NCBI GenBank assembly: GCA_017382615.1
Contig: JAFNZX010000167.1
Coordinates: forward strand, 1-6,315
Source: Clostridia bacterium
Lineage (GTDB): Bacteria; Bacillota; Clostridia; Oscillospirales; CAG-272
Length of the DNA stretch: 6,315 nucleotides
Reading direction: 5' to 3'
Part shown: positions 4,217 to 6,315 of the stretch, piece by piece
Layout of the letters: every line of letters starts with the position of its first letter
How positions within the stretch are numbered: position 1 is the first letter of the stretch
The notes under the pieces: model-generated
Seen by the model: the letters and a program-made list of their open reading frames with translations, nothing else
Database searches by the model: none
Told to the model about the DNA's origin: nothing
Made by a program: the position numbers and the translations under genes

Positions 4217-6040
4217 ATGCAAAACTTTCTGAACAATTTCCACGCCGTTATCACGCATGAAAGCGTTGACATCTACATGGTGCTCAAGCTGCTTTTGGGT
4301 CTTGCGCTGTTCTTGTTCGGTATGGATGTCATGGGTGAGGGTCTGAAGAAGAGCGCGGGTAACAAGCTCAAAACAATTCTTGGCAAAATGACCTCCAATA
4401 AATTCAAGGGCTTTTTGCTGGGTCTTGGTGTCACCGTTATTATTCAGTCGTCCTCTGCAACCACGGTAATGGTCGTGGGCTTTGTCAACTCTGCAACCAT
4501 GACGCTTGCGCAGGCTGTGGGCGTTATCCTCGGTGCAAACGTGGGTACTGCCGTCACGGCATGGCTGACCGCTATGACCGGCATGGAAATGGCAGGCGCG
4601 GAGGGGATTACGGCAGGCTTGCAATACTTCAAGCCCGATTTCTGGATGCCCATTCTGGCAATTATCGGCATTTGCTTTACCATGATGGCAAAAAAGAACA
4701 GGTATAAGCAGCTTGGCAACATTCTTCTCGGCTTTGGTGTGCTGATGACGGGTATGGATATCATGTCCGATGCCGTGTCCGTGCTCAAGAGCATCCCCGA
4801 GTTTGGCGAAATTCTCGTCATGTTTGAAAATCCCTTCCTTGGCGTACTGGCAGGTACGGTGCTGACCGCTATCGTGCAGTCCTCCTCCGCATCCGTCGGT
4901 ATTTTGCAGGCGTTGACCGCATCGGGCGCTATCTCGTTCGGTGTGGCAATTCCCATTGTCATGGGTCAGAACATCGGTACTTGCGTCACTGCAATGCTGT
5001 CCTCCATGAGCTCGTCCAAGAATGGTAAGAGAGCCGCGCTGATCCACTTGTATTTCAACATTATCTCGGTTGTTCTCGTGCTTTCGGGCTTCTATATTCT
5101 GGACGCTATCTTTGATTTCAGCCCGCTGCTGGATGCAACGACCAATATGTGGCACATTGCCATCATTCACACCGTATTCAAGATTATTGCAGTCGTGCTG
5201 CTGTTCCCGTTCACCAACCTCATCGTCAAGCTGGCAACGGTTTCCGTGCCCGAAACGTCCAAGAAAAAGGACGAGGACGGCATTCTGCTGGACGAAAGAT
5301 TGTTCATCACTCCCGCAATTGCTGTAGAGCAGGCTGAGATTGCCGCGCGCAAAATGGCTGTCGTGTCCTGCGATGCGCTGGATCGCGCACTCATGCTGCT
5401 GACCAATTATGATTCCAAATCCGCAGACCTCGTGCGCAAGGCAGAGGACGACGCGGATAAAATGGAGGATAAAATCGGCTCGTACTTAGTTAAGCTGTCC
5501 GCAAAGAACAGCTCGGGCGAGGGTTCGCGTGAGATTACCAAGCTGCTCCACATCATCGGTGACCTGGAGCGTATTTCCGACCACGCGGTCAATATCGCGG
5601 AGTCTGCCGAGGAAATGAAGGATAAGGGCGTACAGTTCTCGCCCGCCGCACAAAAGGAGCTCAATACCATGATTGCCGCTGTGCGTGAGGTACTTTGGAA
5701 CGCACGAGAGGGCTTTATCAACAATAATATGGATATGGCTGCCAGCGTTGAGCCTCTGGAAGAGGTCATTGACGATCTGCGCGACGATATCAAGCTCAAT
5801 CACATCGTGCGTCTGCAAAATAACGAGTGCACCATGGAAATGGGCTTCATTCTCTCCGATTTGCTGACCAACTGCGAGCGCGTGGCTGACCATTGCTCCA
5901 ATATCGCGGGCTGCATGCTGGAGCTTTCGCAGGATAAGGCACTTGATATGCATAAGTATTTGTTTGCTGTCAAGCACGGTAATCCGGAATTTGACCGCAG
6001 ATATCAGGAATATAAAGAAAAATATCCCATCGATAACTGA
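4217..6040 (+). CDS. Na+/phosphate cotransporter family protein with C-terminal PhoU-like domain
   Basis: The 607-residue fusion joins a membrane Na/Pi-cotransporter (NptA/SLC34-like) to a cytoplasmic PhoU-like helical domain, a common bacterial arrangement. The membrane part (about 20-340) carries the two inverted-repeat signatures of the family: QSSSATT (77-83) followed by GANVGTAVTA (106-115), and QSSSASV (221-227) followed by GQNIGTCVTA (250-259). These QSSS segments form the ion/phosphate site in the family. A linker (about 341-365, SKKKDEDG) precedes the PhoU-like part (about 370-575). Its repeated metal-binding helices read GDLERISDHAVNIAE (448-462) and TNCERVADHCSNIAG (551-565). Family knowledge suggests Na+-driven phosphate uptake, with the PhoU part regulating transport; some members have been linked to other anions or have no proven substrate. 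It follows the HD gene by 49 nt, is probably cotranscribed with it, and ends before a clear terminator. The reading frame is intact. The ATG at 4217 is chosen over GTG 4184 on ribosome-binding evidence. Confidence 0.93.
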   Translation: MQNFLNNFHAVITHESVDIYMVLKLLLGLALFLFGMDVMGEGLKKSAGNKLKTILGKMTSNKFKGFLLGLGVTVIIQSSSATTVMVVGFVNSATMTLAQAVGVILGANVGTAVTAWLTAMTGMEMAGAEGITAGLQYFKPDFWMPILAIIGICFTMMAKKNRYKQLGNILLGFGVLMTGMDIMSDAVSVLKSIPEFGEILVMFENPFLGVLAGTVLTAIVQSSSASVGILQALTASGAISFGVAIPIVMGQNIGTCVTAMLSSMSSSKNGKRAALIHLYFNIISVVLVLSGFYILDAIFDFSPLLDATTNMWHIAIIHTVFKIIAVVLLFPFTNLIVKLATVSVPETSKKKDEDGILLDERLFITPAIAVEQAEIAARKMAVVSCDALDRALMLLTNYDSKSADLVRKAEDDADKMEDKIGSYLVKLSAKNSSGEGSREITKLLHIIGDLERISDHAVNIAESAEEMKDKGVQFSPAAQKELNTMIAAVREVLWNAREGFINNNMDMAASVEPLEEVIDDLRDDIKLNHIVRLQNNECTMEMGFILSDLLTNCERVADHCSNIAGCMLELSQDKALDMHKYLFAVKHGNPEFDRRYQEYKEKYPIDN

Positions 6041-6070
6041 TACTGACAGTTGAGAAATGCATAGAATCGG

Positions 6071-6101
6071 GAAAACTGCCCTGCTTTGCGGGGCGGTTTT
6101 C
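6071..6101 (+). terminator. Rho-independent terminator after the transporter gene
   Basis: A 14-bp stem, GAAAACTGCCCTGC (6071-6084) with GCGGGGCGGTTTTC (6088-6101) and two T-G wobbles, closes a TTT loop 30 nt after the stop codon. The GC-rich core is followed by TTTT inside the stem foot, and the left foot is AAAA, giving a shape that can act in both directions. It separates the HD-transporter unit from the repair gene downstream. Confidence 0.85.
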
Positions 6102-6124
6102 GCGCATTTATAAAAGGAAACGGA

Positions 6125-6315
6125 ATGAAAAATCTAAAGAAAACAAAGCAATATAAGGAGTGCCGCGCGCGCTTTGCCGAGGTGTCAAGACGTCTTGCAG
6201 ACCTCTATCCCGGTGCGGAATGTGCCTTGGAATGGCGCACCGACGCGCAAGATCCCGCGGACGACGGTTGGCGGCTTTTGATCATGGGCAGGCTGAGCGC
6301 GCAATGCACCGATGC
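6125..6315 (+). CDS. nth: Endonuclease III, N-terminal fragment (cut by window edge)
   Basis: An open frame begins at ATG 6125 and runs off the right end after 63 complete codons. AAAAGGA (6112-6118) with a 6-nt gap supports the start. After a basic leader (MKNLKKTKQYKE), the protein reads RLADLYPGAECALEW (24-38) and then WRLLIMGRLSAQCTDA (49-64, the last codon incomplete). LSAQCTDA is the hallmark N-terminal stretch of endonuclease III, the Fe-S, helix-hairpin-helix DNA glycosylase/AP lyase that removes oxidised pyrimidines in base-excision repair. The catalytic Lys and Asp and the cysteine cluster lie beyond the window, so activity cannot be judged. A related HhH-GPD glycosylase is a less likely alternative. 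No separate promoter is clear between the preceding terminator and this start. Confidence 0.8.
   Translation, partial: MKNLKKTKQYKECRARFAEVSRRLADLYPGAECALEWRTDAQDPADDGWRLLIMGRLSAQCTD

Noticed and set aside
4190..5170. 326-codon open frame on the minus strand inside the transporter gene
   Set aside because: It is antisense to conserved membrane-transporter motifs. Its translation is rich in His, Gln, Cys and Asn without any domain, as expected of a mirror frame.

Overview
The window reads as ordinary chromosomal DNA of a low-to-moderate GC Firmicute. The best guess is a gut Clostridia of the Oscillospiraceae/Ruminococcaceae type. This rests on the gene content (family 4 glycosidase, MATE pump, Na/Pi cotransporter with a PhoU tail, HD hydrolase), strong Shine-Dalgarno sites, consensus sigma-A promoters and C/G-rich palindromic interspersed repeats. 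No rRNA or tRNA gene is present, so the taxonomic call is an inference.

Layout, left to right. Positions 1-127 hold no gene I can support. A perfect 11-bp hairpin terminator lies at 128-162. A family 4 glycoside hydrolase with the CHSV signature of alpha-galactosidases (177-1499) runs leftward. It is transcribed from a near-consensus promoter in a 158-bp divergent spacer. The same spacer carries an extended -10 promoter for a rightward MATE efflux pump (1658-3052), with that -10 box enclosed in a perfect 8-bp inverted repeat that looks like an operator. Next comes a 455-bp non-coding gap. It holds a 16-bp hairpin repeat/terminator, a ~280-bp miniature transposable element nested against that hairpin with an 11-bp direct repeat on either side, and then a very strong promoter overlapping a 9-bp dyad. 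That promoter drives an HD-domain metal-dependent hydrolase (3508-4167) and, 49 nt later, a Na+/phosphate cotransporter family protein with a C-terminal PhoU-like domain (4217-6040). A hairpin terminator (6071-6101) follows. The first 63 codons of an endonuclease III gene (nth) run off the right edge.

Functionally the window is three or four independent transcription units: alpha-galactoside hydrolysis, drug or metabolite efflux, a probable two-gene unit linking an HD hydrolase to anion/phosphate transport, and base-excision repair. I found no evidence of a new defence or mobile gene system. The parts most worth a second look are the non-coding ones: the nested MITE in 3071-3401, the operator-like dyads at the MATE and HD promoters, and the intercistronic hairpin in front of the transporter.
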